Origin: Pseudoclavibacter sp. AY1F1 | GTDB taxonomy: Bacteria; Actinomycetota; Actinomycetes; Actinomycetales; Microbacteriaceae | NCBI RefSeq assembly: GCF_002931075.1 | Contig: NZ_PSTQ01000003.1 | Location: forward strand, 248,001-312,000 | Reading direction: 5' to 3' | DNA: 64,000 nt | In this document: positions 35,319-43,542 of the stretch, piece by piece | Layout: each line of letters starts with the position of its first letter | Numbering within the stretch: the stretch's first letter is position 1 | The notes under the pieces: generated by a model | Told to the model about the DNA's origin: nothing | The model's input: the letters and a program-made list of their open reading frames with translations, nothing else | Database searches by the model: none | Translations under genes and position numbers: made by a program

Positions 35319-36605
35319 TCAACCCTTCTCGTGGTGTGTGGTCAACGGTGTCAGCGAACCGCGGTCGAGCGCGGTTCGGAGCTCGTCGAGGGCAGATGAA
35401 ACGCTCGTCAAGACGGTCTCCGAGGCGTTGGGTTCCAGCTTGTGGATGCCGGTCACCGTGTCGTCGAGCTGTTCGGTTGCGAGTAGGTGAGCAGCGATGG
35501 GGCGCGCCGCGGAGACCCCGTCGCGTCCCGCAGCAAGCTCTGCGTTCAGCACGGGGACAACACGTACGCGCAGCTTCGTTTCGACTCCGGTGGCGATCTG
35601 TGCCAGTTCGTGCCTGATGGAGAGATTGGCGAATCGATCGGTGAGCGCGCGGCGATACTCGCTGGTGTTGAGCGTCGAAGGCAGGTGCCGCGCTGCGGCG
35701 TCCCAGAAGTCCTCAACCCACTGGCGAAGGAGTGGGTCACCGAAGGCTTCGTCCACAAACGCGTGTCCTCGAAGCGGTCCGGCTGCAGCCAGGAGCGTGT
35801 GCGCCCCATTCAGGAGCCACAGCTTCCGCCGTTCGTATGGCTCCAAATCCTGCACGAAGCGAGCGCCTGCCGTCTCCCAGGCTGGTCGCCCCGCCGGGAA
35901 TTCGCCCTGCAGGATCCAGTCGCTGAAGGGTTCGGTTGTCACCGCGCAACTATCGTGCAGTCCCGTCAGGCTCTCAGCTAGCTCGAGATCCGCGGCCGTC
36001 GTCCGCGGGGTGATCCGGTCGACCGAAGTCGAAACGAAGCTGGCGTTCGACGCGACCCACTCCGCCGTCTCCCGGCCGATCGCTTCGAGGTGAGGCGCGA
36101 GTGCCGCTCGCAAGACGGACCCGTTGTCGGGGAGGTTGTCGCAGCTGACCAGGGCTATCGGGCCCGCGTCGGCGAGGCGGCGGGCCTCGAGTCCGAGCGC
36201 GAGCCGATGGAGCGTGCTTCGCAACGGTTCAGTGGACGGCTGGTAGCCGGCTTCAGTGATGGTCAGGGTCACGAGCGCCGTGGCCGAATCAGCGAGAGTG
36301 CGCTCGAGGTGCGCGACGTCTGCGCCGTCCACCGCCTCGGTGATGACATCGATGATCTCTGCTCGGTCGGAGACGACGCTGCGTTCGATGAGCGTGTAGA
36401 GCCCGTCTTGCGCCTGGAGCGCAGTGGCTGCGTCAGGCCGGGTTCCCGTGTAGGCCGTGATGCCCCAGCGGTCTCCGTCAGATGCGCGGCTCGTGTACCA
36501 AGCCTGATGTGCGCGATGGAACGCACCGAGTCCAAGGTGCACGATTCTTCGATCGCGAGGGGCAGCTGGCGCTGCGTGCGTGGATCGATTCAGGTTCTTG
36601 CTCAC
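35319..36605 (-). CDS. uxuB: Fructuronate reductase (mannitol dehydrogenase family)
   Basis: A 428-residue polyol dehydrogenase-family protein. N-terminal motifs are IVHLGLGAFHRAHQAWYT (NAD site) and TEAGYQ; then SCDNLPDNG, FVSTSVDRITP, and KLWLLNGAHTLLAA in the C-terminal domain. All are typical of the UxuB/mannitol dehydrogenase family. Given glucuronate isomerase and mannonate dehydratase next door, the reaction is D-fructuronate to D-mannonate with NADH. It overlaps uxaC by 4 nt. Confidence 0.92.
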   Translation of the reverse strand: MSKNLNRSTHAAPAAPRDRRIVHLGLGAFHRAHQAWYTSRASDGDRWGITAYTGTRPDAATALQAQDGLYTLIERSVVSDRAEIIDVITEAVDGADVAHLERTLADSATALVTLTITEAGYQPSTEPLRSTLHRLALGLEARRLADAGPIALVSCDNLPDNGSVLRAALAPHLEAIGRETAEWVASNASFVSTSVDRITPRTTAADLELAESLTGLHDSCAVTTEPFSDWILQGEFPAGRPAWETAGARFVQDLEPYERRKLWLLNGAHTLLAAAGPLRGHAFVDEAFGDPLLRQWVEDFWDAAARHLPSTLNTSEYRRALTDRFANLSIRHELAQIATGVETKLRVRVVPVLNAELAAGRDGVSAARPIAAHLLATEQLDDTVTGIHKLEPNASETVLTSVSSALDELRTALDRGSLTPLTTHHEKG

Positions 36606-38029
36606 AGCTTGAACACCTTTCGGGGGAGTGTCTCGACGAGGTCCTTGATGATGCGCTTGGCCGAGGTCGGTCGAACTCGACCCTCGACGACGAGACGAGC
36701 GAGGAAGGCGGCATCGAGCCGGCGGGCCATGTCATGCCGAGTTGGGATGGAGAGGAAGGCCCGTGTGTCGTCGATGAATCCGGAGTGTCGGTAGAAGCCG
36801 GCGGTTTCGGTCACAGCCTCACGGAAGCGCAGCCCGGCGTCCGGTGCGTCGAGGAACCACCATGGAGCGCCGATGAACACGGAGGGGTAGAAGCCAGCGA
36901 GCGGTGCTATCTCGCGCGAGTAGACGGTTTCGTCGACCGCGAACAGGACGATGTGCATACCTGGCGTGAGGCCGACCTCTTCGAGAAGGGGCCTGATCTC
37001 GTCAGTGAAGTGCGTAGCGAACGGAATGTCGTGGCCGGTGTCCGAGCCATAGCGTTGGAAGGTCGCGGAGCTGTGGTTGCGGCGGACACCCGGGTGGATC
37101 GTCATGACCAATCCGTCTCTGGCGCTCATCCGGCCCATCTCCAAGAGCATGTGCCCTTGGAACGCCGACGATTCGGCCGCGGTGAGCTGGCCTCTCCTGG
37201 CTCTGGTGTAGAGCTCGGCTGCTCGCTCGGCTCCAAGGTCGCGGATCCGCAGTTCGCCGACACCGTGATCAGCTGACACGGCGCCGTGCTGAAGGAAGTG
37301 TGCTCGGCGATCTTCGAGCGCCAGGAGGTAGCCGGCGAACGTGTCCTTTCGTCCGGTGCGCTGGTGGAGCTGATCGATTCGTTCCACGAAGCTCGGATCG
37401 CTCGGATCGAGGTAGGCATCGGGACGGAACGTGGGGAGCACACGACCGGTGAACGTTGCGTCGTCTCGCAGGACCGCGTGGTCGTCGAGGTCGTCCAGCG
37501 GGTCGTTGGTGGTGGCGAGGACCTCAACACCAAAGGAATCGAACAATGCTCGCGGGCGGAAGGCGGGACCGCGGAGCTGACTGTCGATGGCCGAATAGAT
37601 GCGGTCGGCGCTCTCCTCCGTGAGTTCCTCTTCGATGCCGAAGACCTCGCGGAAGGTCTGGTCGAGCCAGTAGCCGGATGCTGTGCCTGCGAACTCGTGC
37701 CAGTGAGATGCAAGGAGGTGCCACGCGCGCTTTCCTGCGGGCGACCCGTCAGACGGATGGAGATCCTCGTAGTCGACGCCGTTCGCGTGGAGGAGCCTCG
37801 TGACGTAGTGGTCGGAAGTGACGAGAAGCTCCGTTGGATCCTCGAACGGGACATCGAGGCGGAAGAGCTCGGCCGACACGTGTCCGTGCGGGGAGATGAT
37901 CGGGGAATCGGCGACAGAAGCGTAGAGCTCCTCTGCGATGCCACGGGTCCGCGCGTCCGACGGCATGAGGCGTTGCGCGTTGTCCTGAACCTGCGAGTCG
38001 AGAAGTTCGGTGGTGGTCTGCGCGGTCAC
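36602..38029 (-). CDS. uxaC: Glucuronate isomerase (uronate isomerase)
   Basis: A 475-residue uronate isomerase of the amidohydrolase superfamily. The N-terminal metal motif PHGHV has His48 and His50. Further landmarks are GSDTGHDIPFATHFTDEIRP and RHDMARRLDAAFLARLVVEG near the C-terminus. It converts D-glucuronate to D-fructuronate. It overlaps the transporter ATPase and uxuB by 4 nt each, so uptake and catabolism are in one transcript. Confidence 0.95.
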   Translation of the reverse strand: MTAQTTTELLDSQVQDNAQRLMPSDARTRGIAEELYASVADSPIISPHGHVSAELFRLDVPFEDPTELLVTSDHYVTRLLHANGVDYEDLHPSDGSPAGKRAWHLLASHWHEFAGTASGYWLDQTFREVFGIEEELTEESADRIYSAIDSQLRGPAFRPRALFDSFGVEVLATTNDPLDDLDDHAVLRDDATFTGRVLPTFRPDAYLDPSDPSFVERIDQLHQRTGRKDTFAGYLLALEDRRAHFLQHGAVSADHGVGELRIRDLGAERAAELYTRARRGQLTAAESSAFQGHMLLEMGRMSARDGLVMTIHPGVRRNHSSATFQRYGSDTGHDIPFATHFTDEIRPLLEEVGLTPGMHIVLFAVDETVYSREIAPLAGFYPSVFIGAPWWFLDAPDAGLRFREAVTETAGFYRHSGFIDDTRAFLSIPTRHDMARRLDAAFLARLVVEGRVRPTSAKRIIKDLVETLPRKVFKL

Positions 38030-38874
38030 TTGGCAACCCCCGCACCGCTGTCTCGTGCCATCTGGGCGCGCAGCGCTCGGCGTTCGGCCTGCTGATCTGG
38101 ATCGGCCAGGGGTGACGCGAGCAGCAGCTTTTGTGTGTACGGGTGTTGGGGAGCCTCCGTCACCTGGCCCGCTGGCCCCTGCTCGACGATGTCCCCGCGG
38201 TAGAGGACCGCCACTTCGTGGCTGATGTGGCGAATCACGTCGAGGTCGTGGGAGATGAAGAGGTAGGAGACGCCGAGGTCCTGTTGGATCTCGAGGAACA
38301 GGTCGAGGACTCGGGCCTGTGTGGTGAGATCGAGCGCACTCACGGGTTCGTCGCAGACGATGAGCCGCGGACGCAGTGCGAGTGCCCTGGCGATGGCGAT
38401 GCGCTGGCGTTGCCCGCCGGAGAACTCGCGCGGCAGGCGCGTGACTGCCTGGGAGGGTAGGCCGACGCGGTCGAGCAACTCAGCCACCCGCGCCCTGCTC
38501 TCTTTGGCACCAAGCCGCTGGATCTGCAGCGGCTCGGAGAGGATCTGACCAACTTCCATGGCCGGATTCAGCGACGTGAACGGGTCCTGGAAAACGACCT
38601 GGAGGTCTTTGGCGAGAGCCGCTCGTCGCTTTCGGCTGGCAGTCGAGATGTCTTCACCGTCGAAGCTCACCGTGCCGGAGACGATCGGGGCGAGTCCGAG
38701 GATCGCGCGCCCCAGTGTGGTCTTTCCTGACCCGGATTCGCCGACGACTCCGAGTGTCTTACCCGCTTCGATTTTGGCGGAGACACCGTGGAGGATCTCG
38801 ATGGGCGCCTTGCCGATGCCGGGACGCGGGTAGGCCACTACGAGATCGTTGACCTCGAGAATTGTCTCGGTCAT
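38026..38874 (-). CDS. Oligopeptide-type ABC transporter ATPase (OppF/DppF)
   Basis: A 282-residue ATPase: Walker A GESGSGKTT at 45-53, FQDPFTSLNPAMEVGQIL, signature FSGGQRQRIAIARAL and SALDLTTQARVLDL. The tail HPYTQKLLLASPLADP is typical of the OppF side. It overlaps the fused permease-ATPase gene by one base (TGATG). With the ATPase half of that protein it forms the heterodimeric motor of the importer. Confidence 0.95.
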   Translation of the reverse strand: MTETILEVNDLVVAYPRPGIGKAPIEILHGVSAKIEAGKTLGVVGESGSGKTTLGRAILGLAPIVSGTVSFDGEDISTASRKRRAALAKDLQVVFQDPFTSLNPAMEVGQILSEPLQIQRLGAKESRARVAELLDRVGLPSQAVTRLPREFSGGQRQRIAIARALALRPRLIVCDEPVSALDLTTQARVLDLFLEIQQDLGVSYLFISHDLDVIRHISHEVAVLYRGDIVEQGPAGQVTEAPQHPYTQKLLLASPLADPDQQAERRALRAQMARDSGAGVAK

Positions 38875-40748
38875 CAGTTCGCCTCCTTGGTCAGCATGGT
38901 GAGTGGTTCTCGTCCGGTGAGTGTGGATGCGAGCAGAGCGCGGGTGTACGGGTGAACGGGGTGTCGGAGGACGTCGCGTACGGGGCCTTCTTCCACAAGC
39001 CGGCCACGCTGCATGACAGCGACCCGGTCTGCGATGTCGGCGACGACTCCGAAGTTGTGGGTGACCAGGAGGATCGCTACTCCAAGCTCGTCGCGCATCC
39101 CGCGGAGCAGGTCGAGCACCTCTGCTTGGACGGTCACGTCAAGGGCTGTGGTCGGCTCGTCCGCGATGATGAGGTCGGGCTCGCAGCTCACGGCTCCCGC
39201 GATGAGCACACGCTGGGCCATGCCGCCTGAGATCTCGTGGGGGTACGAGTCGAAGGTTCGTTTCGGATCTGCGATCCCGACCCGCTCCAGGAGGGCCAAG
39301 GCACGGTTGCGCGCTTCGCTGCGAGGGACACCAAGCAGCTTGACCATGGGACGGCTGAGTTGATGCCCGATCGTGTAGTTCGGGTCGAGGTTCGCCATCG
39401 GCTCCTGCGGGATGTAGGAGATTCGGCGGCCGCGGATCGCGCGGATCTTGCTCTGATCGATGCGCTCGGACTGCGTATCCACCGTCTGGAGTTCATCGAT
39501 GGTGATGGTGCCGCCGACAACGTGGGCGGAGCTCGGGAGAAGCCCGAGGACGGAGAACGCGGTCTGGCTCTTCCCTGACCCGGACTCGCCGACGATGCTG
39601 AGGACTTCGCCTCGGTCGATGTGGAAGGTCACTCCTTGCACGACGCGGGTGAGGCCGCCCTCCGTGTTGGCGTAGGCGATTTCGAGATCGCGGACCGCGA
39701 GGAGGTGATCGCCGTCCGGCAGCTCGTCCGTGCCCGGGAGGGGATCGGAGTCCGTGCGGATCGACACGGTGGGTGGCTCCTCAAGGGCGGTGCCAGTTGC
39801 GATGCCGGCCGTGATCGGCTCCGCGTTCGCGGAAGAGCTCACGCCGCTCGCTGCGAGCGCTGCCGCGGCCTTCCTATTCACTCGGATGCTCGGCAGGTCT
39901 TCGAGAGCGTCGCGGAGCGCGTTCCCGATGAGCACGAAGGCGCCGACGGTGAGACCGATTGCCAGCGCTGGCCAGAGCATGAGGAGCGGTGCGATGTAGA
40001 TGTTCCGGAAGCCCTCGCTGAGCATCGCGCCCCAGGTCGCCTCCTGAGGGTCGCCGAGTCCTAGGAACTCGAGTCCGGATTGGATCGCGATGGCGACTCC
40101 GGCGATCAGCGCCGTCTGGATGATGATCGGTGCCCGAACGACCGACATGATGTGGCGGCTGATGATGCGCCAGTCGCTTAAGCCCGAGACTCGTGCCGCG
40201 TCGACGTACAGCTCGTTGCGCACAGATTGCACTGCTGTTCGGGTGAGTCGGTAGTACCCGGGGCTCAACAGGATGCCGAAGACGATCATCGTGATCCAGA
40301 CGGACGGGCCGACCGCGGATCGGACGGAGAGCAGCACGATGATCGCGGGGAGGCTCATGAGCGCGTTGGCTGACCAGGAGGACACGCCGTCGAATGGTCC
40401 TCCGTAGAAGCCGGCGATGAGTCCGGAGGGCAGCCCGATGGAGATGGCGACGACTGCGCAGAGCAGGGCTGAGAGCAGCGTGAGTTGCCCGCCCCACAGC
40501 AGGCGGCCGAAAGTGTCGCGGCCTGCGCTGTCCGTTCCCAGCAGGTGAGTGGCGTCCGGGGAGGCGAAGGTGTTGGCGATCTCGGCCGCATTCGGGCCAC
40601 CGGGGGCGAGGACGGGAGCGAGAGCCGCGCCGGTGATCGCGACGAGAAGGACGACGACGCCGATGGCACCGAGCGGGTTGCGGATGAATCGGGCGAAGAC
40701 GCTGCCGCGGCCCCGCTCCTTCTGAGGCTGAGCGGTCTTGCTGGTCAT
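38874..40748 (-). CDS. Fused permease-ATPase of oligopeptide-type ABC transporter (DppC-DppD)
   Basis: A 624-residue fusion. Residues 1-285 are a DppC-type permease with the signal-like first helix, LLGTDSAGRDTFGRLLWG and the EAA loop DAARVSGLSDWRIISRHIM. A polar linker (about 290-345) leads to a DppD-type ATPase with Walker A GESGSGKSQ at 387-395, SGGMAQRVLIAGAV and HPYTRALLAS. Such fusions are known in actinobacteria. ATG 40748 is preferred over the longer open frame, which would run antisense-like text before the permease. It overlaps the DppB-type gene by 4 nt. Confidence 0.94.
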   Translation of the reverse strand: MTSKTAQPQKERGRGSVFARFIRNPLGAIGVVVLLVAITGAALAPVLAPGGPNAAEIANTFASPDATHLLGTDSAGRDTFGRLLWGGQLTLLSALLCAVVAISIGLPSGLIAGFYGGPFDGVSSWSANALMSLPAIIVLLSVRSAVGPSVWITMIVFGILLSPGYYRLTRTAVQSVRNELYVDAARVSGLSDWRIISRHIMSVVRAPIIIQTALIAGVAIAIQSGLEFLGLGDPQEATWGAMLSEGFRNIYIAPLLMLWPALAIGLTVGAFVLIGNALRDALEDLPSIRVNRKAAAALAASGVSSSANAEPITAGIATGTALEEPPTVSIRTDSDPLPGTDELPDGDHLLAVRDLEIAYANTEGGLTRVVQGVTFHIDRGEVLSIVGESGSGKSQTAFSVLGLLPSSAHVVGGTITIDELQTVDTQSERIDQSKIRAIRGRRISYIPQEPMANLDPNYTIGHQLSRPMVKLLGVPRSEARNRALALLERVGIADPKRTFDSYPHEISGGMAQRVLIAGAVSCEPDLIIADEPTTALDVTVQAEVLDLLRGMRDELGVAILLVTHNFGVVADIADRVAVMQRGRLVEEGPVRDVLRHPVHPYTRALLASTLTGREPLTMLTKEAN

Positions 40749-41686
40749 GACACACGCACCTTGGGGTTGAGCCAGCCGTTGATGAGGTCGACGAGCAGGT
40801 TGACGATGACGACGATGAGCACGGTGTAGAGGACGACACCCATCACGATCGGGATGTCGCCGCTGACGGTGGAGGTCACTGCCAGTTGCCCGATTCCGGG
40901 GAGAGCGAAGATCCGCTCGAGGATGACCGCTCCTCCGAGCAGTCCGACGAACTGCAAGCTGAGGACGGTGAGTCCGGCCGGAGCAGCACCGCGGAGAACG
41001 TGACGGACGAGGATCTCGCCTTCGCCGAGGCCACGGCTGCGAAGCGTGCGAACGAAGTCCCGGTCTCGCTGCTGGATGACCGCGGAGCGGATCTGCTGGG
41101 CGCTGGCCGTGACGTAATTGAGCACGATCGCAATCACCGGGAGGGTGAGAGACGCTATCCATGCTTCTGGTCCGGCGCCTGGGGCGATGGTGCTCACAGC
41201 AGGGAAGAGTCCAAGTTGTACCGCGAAGACTGTCGCCAGGACGATGGCGAGAACGAATCCAGGGATGGCGTCGCCGATGACGGCACCGATCTGGACTGCG
41301 CGGTCGACCCAGCCACGCTTGACTGCCGCTGTCGTGCCGATGACGGTCGCGAGTATCGTCACGAGGATCATGGCAGTCCCGATCAGGGCGAGTGTCACCG
41401 GGAGGCGGGTGGTGAGCGAGTCCGCCACTGTGACGGGGCCGAACCAGCTGCGCCCGAGATCGCCGGTCACCGCGGATCCGACCCAATTTGCGAAACGGAT
41501 CGGCAACGGCTGATCGAGACCGAGCTCGACCTCCTTGGCGACGACCTGGGCTTCGCTTGCCTGATCACCGACGATGTTGCGGGCGATGCTGCTGCCGTTC
41601 GCGAAGAGGAGCGTGTAGGCGACGGCGCAGACGGCGATCAGGAGGACAACTCCTGATGCGATGCGCTTGAGAAGAAATGGGATCAC
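40745..41686 (-). CDS. Oligopeptide-type ABC transporter permease (DppB)
   Basis: A 313-residue permease starting at GTG 41686, where the family's first helix begins (IPFLLKRIASGVVLLIAVCA). Typical features are LGLDQPLPIRFANWV, GDLGRSWF, the EAA loop VRTLRSRGLGEGEILVRHV and LGGAVILERIFALPGIGQL. It follows the binding-protein gene after 67 bp that contain a strong hairpin, and overlaps the fused permease-ATPase gene by 4 nt. Confidence 0.94.
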   Translation of the reverse strand: MIPFLLKRIASGVVLLIAVCAVAYTLLFANGSSIARNIVGDQASEAQVVAKEVELGLDQPLPIRFANWVGSAVTGDLGRSWFGPVTVADSLTTRLPVTLALIGTAMILVTILATVIGTTAAVKRGWVDRAVQIGAVIGDAIPGFVLAIVLATVFAVQLGLFPAVSTIAPGAGPEAWIASLTLPVIAIVLNYVTASAQQIRSAVIQQRDRDFVRTLRSRGLGEGEILVRHVLRGAAPAGLTVLSLQFVGLLGGAVILERIFALPGIGQLAVTSTVSGDIPIVMGVVLYTVLIVVIVNLLVDLINGWLNPKVRVS

Positions 41687-41714
41687 AGGTGACTCCGATG
41701 CTCGCCCGTTCGGG

Positions 41715-41743
41715 GTGGGGAGGGAGCTGAACTCCCTCCCCAC
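41715..41743 (-). terminator. Intercistronic hairpin between binding-protein and permease genes
   Basis: GTGGGGAGGGAG (41715-41726) and CTCCCTCCCCAC (41732-41743) form a perfect 12-bp stem with a 5-nt loop. It stands between the binding-protein stop and the permease start within the operon. Such hairpins often stop part of the transcripts or protect the upstream message, so that more binding protein than permease is made. Confidence 0.75.
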
Positions 41744-41753
41744 TCGAATCGGG

Positions 41754-43292
41754 TTAGGCGGCTGGCGCGTAGTTGTAGATGGACGGGACGGCCTGCTGAA
41801 CCTGCTTCTCAACCGTGATGAGGTCGGAGTGGTAGGTGTAGACCTGATCGATCCGGTACACAGGCGCAAACCAGGCGTTGTCCGAGATCCACTTGTTGAC
41901 GGCCTGCGCGCGATCCGCGGATTCGTCACCGCCCGCCTGCACCTCGGCGATGAGCGCCTGCAGCTCTGGGTCGGTCGAGTCGAAGGGGTTGTAGATCGCC
42001 TCAGTCGAGATGATCTGGTTAATCGCGACCCACGGCTCTCCCTGGAAGAGGTTCTGGTAGAGCACTGGGTACTTACCAGCCGTGAGGTCATCGAGGAACG
42101 TCTGCACGTTGACCGTCTCGATCTTCACAGTGATGCCGACATCGGCGAGTTGCTGGGACAGAGCAGCGAGCGCTGACTCGAAGCCGGGCCCGGCTGCGAT
42201 CGGAAGTTCGAATCCGTCTGCGTAGCCGGCTTCGGCGAGGAGCTTGCGAGCGCGGTCAGGGTCGAAGTTGTACGCACTGTCGAGGTCGTCGACGAATGCC
42301 CCGCTGTCAGGTCCGAAGACCTGCTGAGTCGGGTCTCCGTACCCGCGAAGGATGGAGGTGAGCATGGTGTCGCGATCAATGGCGAAGTTGATTGCCTGAC
42401 GGACTTTCACGTCGCCGAGGGCGGGCACTGTCTCCCCTGCGCGGTCGAAGAGGAGGAGGCCCTGCCAGTCGACCTGGTAGTCCTCGATCGTGGCGAGATC
42501 GCCTGCGGTTGCCTGCTCTGCGGTGGACGCGTCCAGGATGGTGGCGTCAACCTGGTTGGAGAGGAGCGCATTCAACCGGGCGGTGAGCTCTTCGTATGGT
42601 TTGAGGACTACGGAGCCGAACTTCTGAAGTTCTGGGTTCCAGTAGTCTTCCCGCGCGGTGAAGACGAGCTGAGACCCTGTCACGGACTGCGCCGTATCCA
42701 TGACGTACGGTCCGCTGCCGACCGGTGTCGCGATGATCCCGTCAGTGGCGAGTGAGGCGGGGCTGCCCATGAGGCCGGCTGCCTGCGAGAGGTAGTACTC
42801 GAAGGCGGGGTCCGGCTGGCTCAGCGTGATCGTCACGGTGTCCGCGTCTACGGGTTCGACCACGGATACGGCCGCGACCTGTGCGGCTTGGCGACCGTTG
42901 TTGTTCTTGAGGTTCTCGATGTTGGCTTTGACCGCCTCCGCGTCGAAGGCGGCGCCGTCGCTGAACGTCACGTCGTCTCGCAGCTCGAGGGTCAGTACAG
43001 TGCGGTCTTCGTTGTAGCTCCACTCTTCCGCCAGCATCGGCGACAGCGTGCCGTCCGGCTCGCGGAGGATGAGTGTGTCGTAGGCGATTTGGTACGGCTG
43101 CAGGGAGTGCCCGACGTGAGCCTGCGAGGGATCCCACGAGGTGGGCTCTCCGAGGATGCCGAGCGTGAGGGTCTGCGCGCCTCCGGCAGCTGGGCCCCCG
43201 TTTTGTGCGCCGCCACCGGCACAACCGGCGAGGAGTGCCGTCGCCGCGAGAGTGGCGGCAACTGCTACAAGTCGTTTCTTTGCCAACTTCAT
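41754..43292 (-). CDS. ABC transporter solute-binding lipoprotein (family 5)
   Basis: A 512-residue lipoprotein with lipobox LLAGC (Cys24). Family-5 landmarks: GEPTSWDPSQAHVG near the mature N-terminus, ELRDDVTFSDGAAFDAEAV, VGSGPYVMD, and VKVRQAINFAIDRDTML. In this operon the ligand is probably a glucuronide or glucuronate-containing oligosaccharide rather than a peptide, by context only. It is the first gene of the operon, read from the promoter at 43388-43416 under LacI-type operators. Confidence 0.93.
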   Translation of the reverse strand: MKLAKKRLVAVAATLAATALLAGCAGGGAQNGGPAAGGAQTLTLGILGEPTSWDPSQAHVGHSLQPYQIAYDTLILREPDGTLSPMLAEEWSYNEDRTVLTLELRDDVTFSDGAAFDAEAVKANIENLKNNNGRQAAQVAAVSVVEPVDADTVTITLSQPDPAFEYYLSQAAGLMGSPASLATDGIIATPVGSGPYVMDTAQSVTGSQLVFTAREDYWNPELQKFGSVVLKPYEELTARLNALLSNQVDATILDASTAEQATAGDLATIEDYQVDWQGLLLFDRAGETVPALGDVKVRQAINFAIDRDTMLTSILRGYGDPTQQVFGPDSGAFVDDLDSAYNFDPDRARKLLAEAGYADGFELPIAAGPGFESALAALSQQLADVGITVKIETVNVQTFLDDLTAGKYPVLYQNLFQGEPWVAINQIISTEAIYNPFDSTDPELQALIAEVQAGGDESADRAQAVNKWISDNAWFAPVYRIDQVYTYHSDLITVEKQVQQAVPSIYNYAPAA

Positions 43293-43387
43293 TGTCAGAT
43301 TCCTTGTTCGTCGTCGATACAGGAGAGGGAGCTCGCGGCGCCCGGCCCTGTTCTGACGGAGCGGTCGGCTGCTGCTGCCTTGCGATC

Positions 43388-43416
43388 ACTGTAGGACGAT
43401 TCGCGACCGATTGCAA
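43388..43416 (-). promoter_or_regulatory. Promoter of the glucuronide operon
   Basis: On the minus strand TTGCAA (-35, 43416-43411) and TACAGT (-10, 43393-43388) are separated by exactly 17 bp. The -35 box overlaps the first LacI operator. The first gene starts about 96 bp downstream. Confidence 0.7.
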
Positions 43417-43437
43417 TCGATTGCCACAATCGATTGC
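43413..43437. promoter_or_regulatory. Two LacI-type operators
   Basis: GCAATCGATTGC (43413-43424) is a perfect palindrome with the central CG usual for LacI/PurR-family sites. A second CAATCGATTG core follows at 43427-43436, 13 bp away, about one helical turn. They lie between the operon (start 43292) and the divergent LacI gene (start 43543) and overlap the operon's -35 box. Confidence 0.8.
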
Positions 43438-43542
43438 CAATTCGTCGTATAGCCTTGAAGAAGCGGGTGCGCGGATGCGCCTGCCCCTGAGGCCGAACAC
43501 CGGGCGAGGTCGCCCGCGAACGCACGAACGGAGGCTGTGACG

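Noticed and set aside
40749-41486. N-terminal extension of the fused permease-ATPase
   Set aside because: The 246 extra codons overlap the DppB-type permease in another frame and have no family features; ATG 40748 overlaps the DppB stop in the usual ATGA way.
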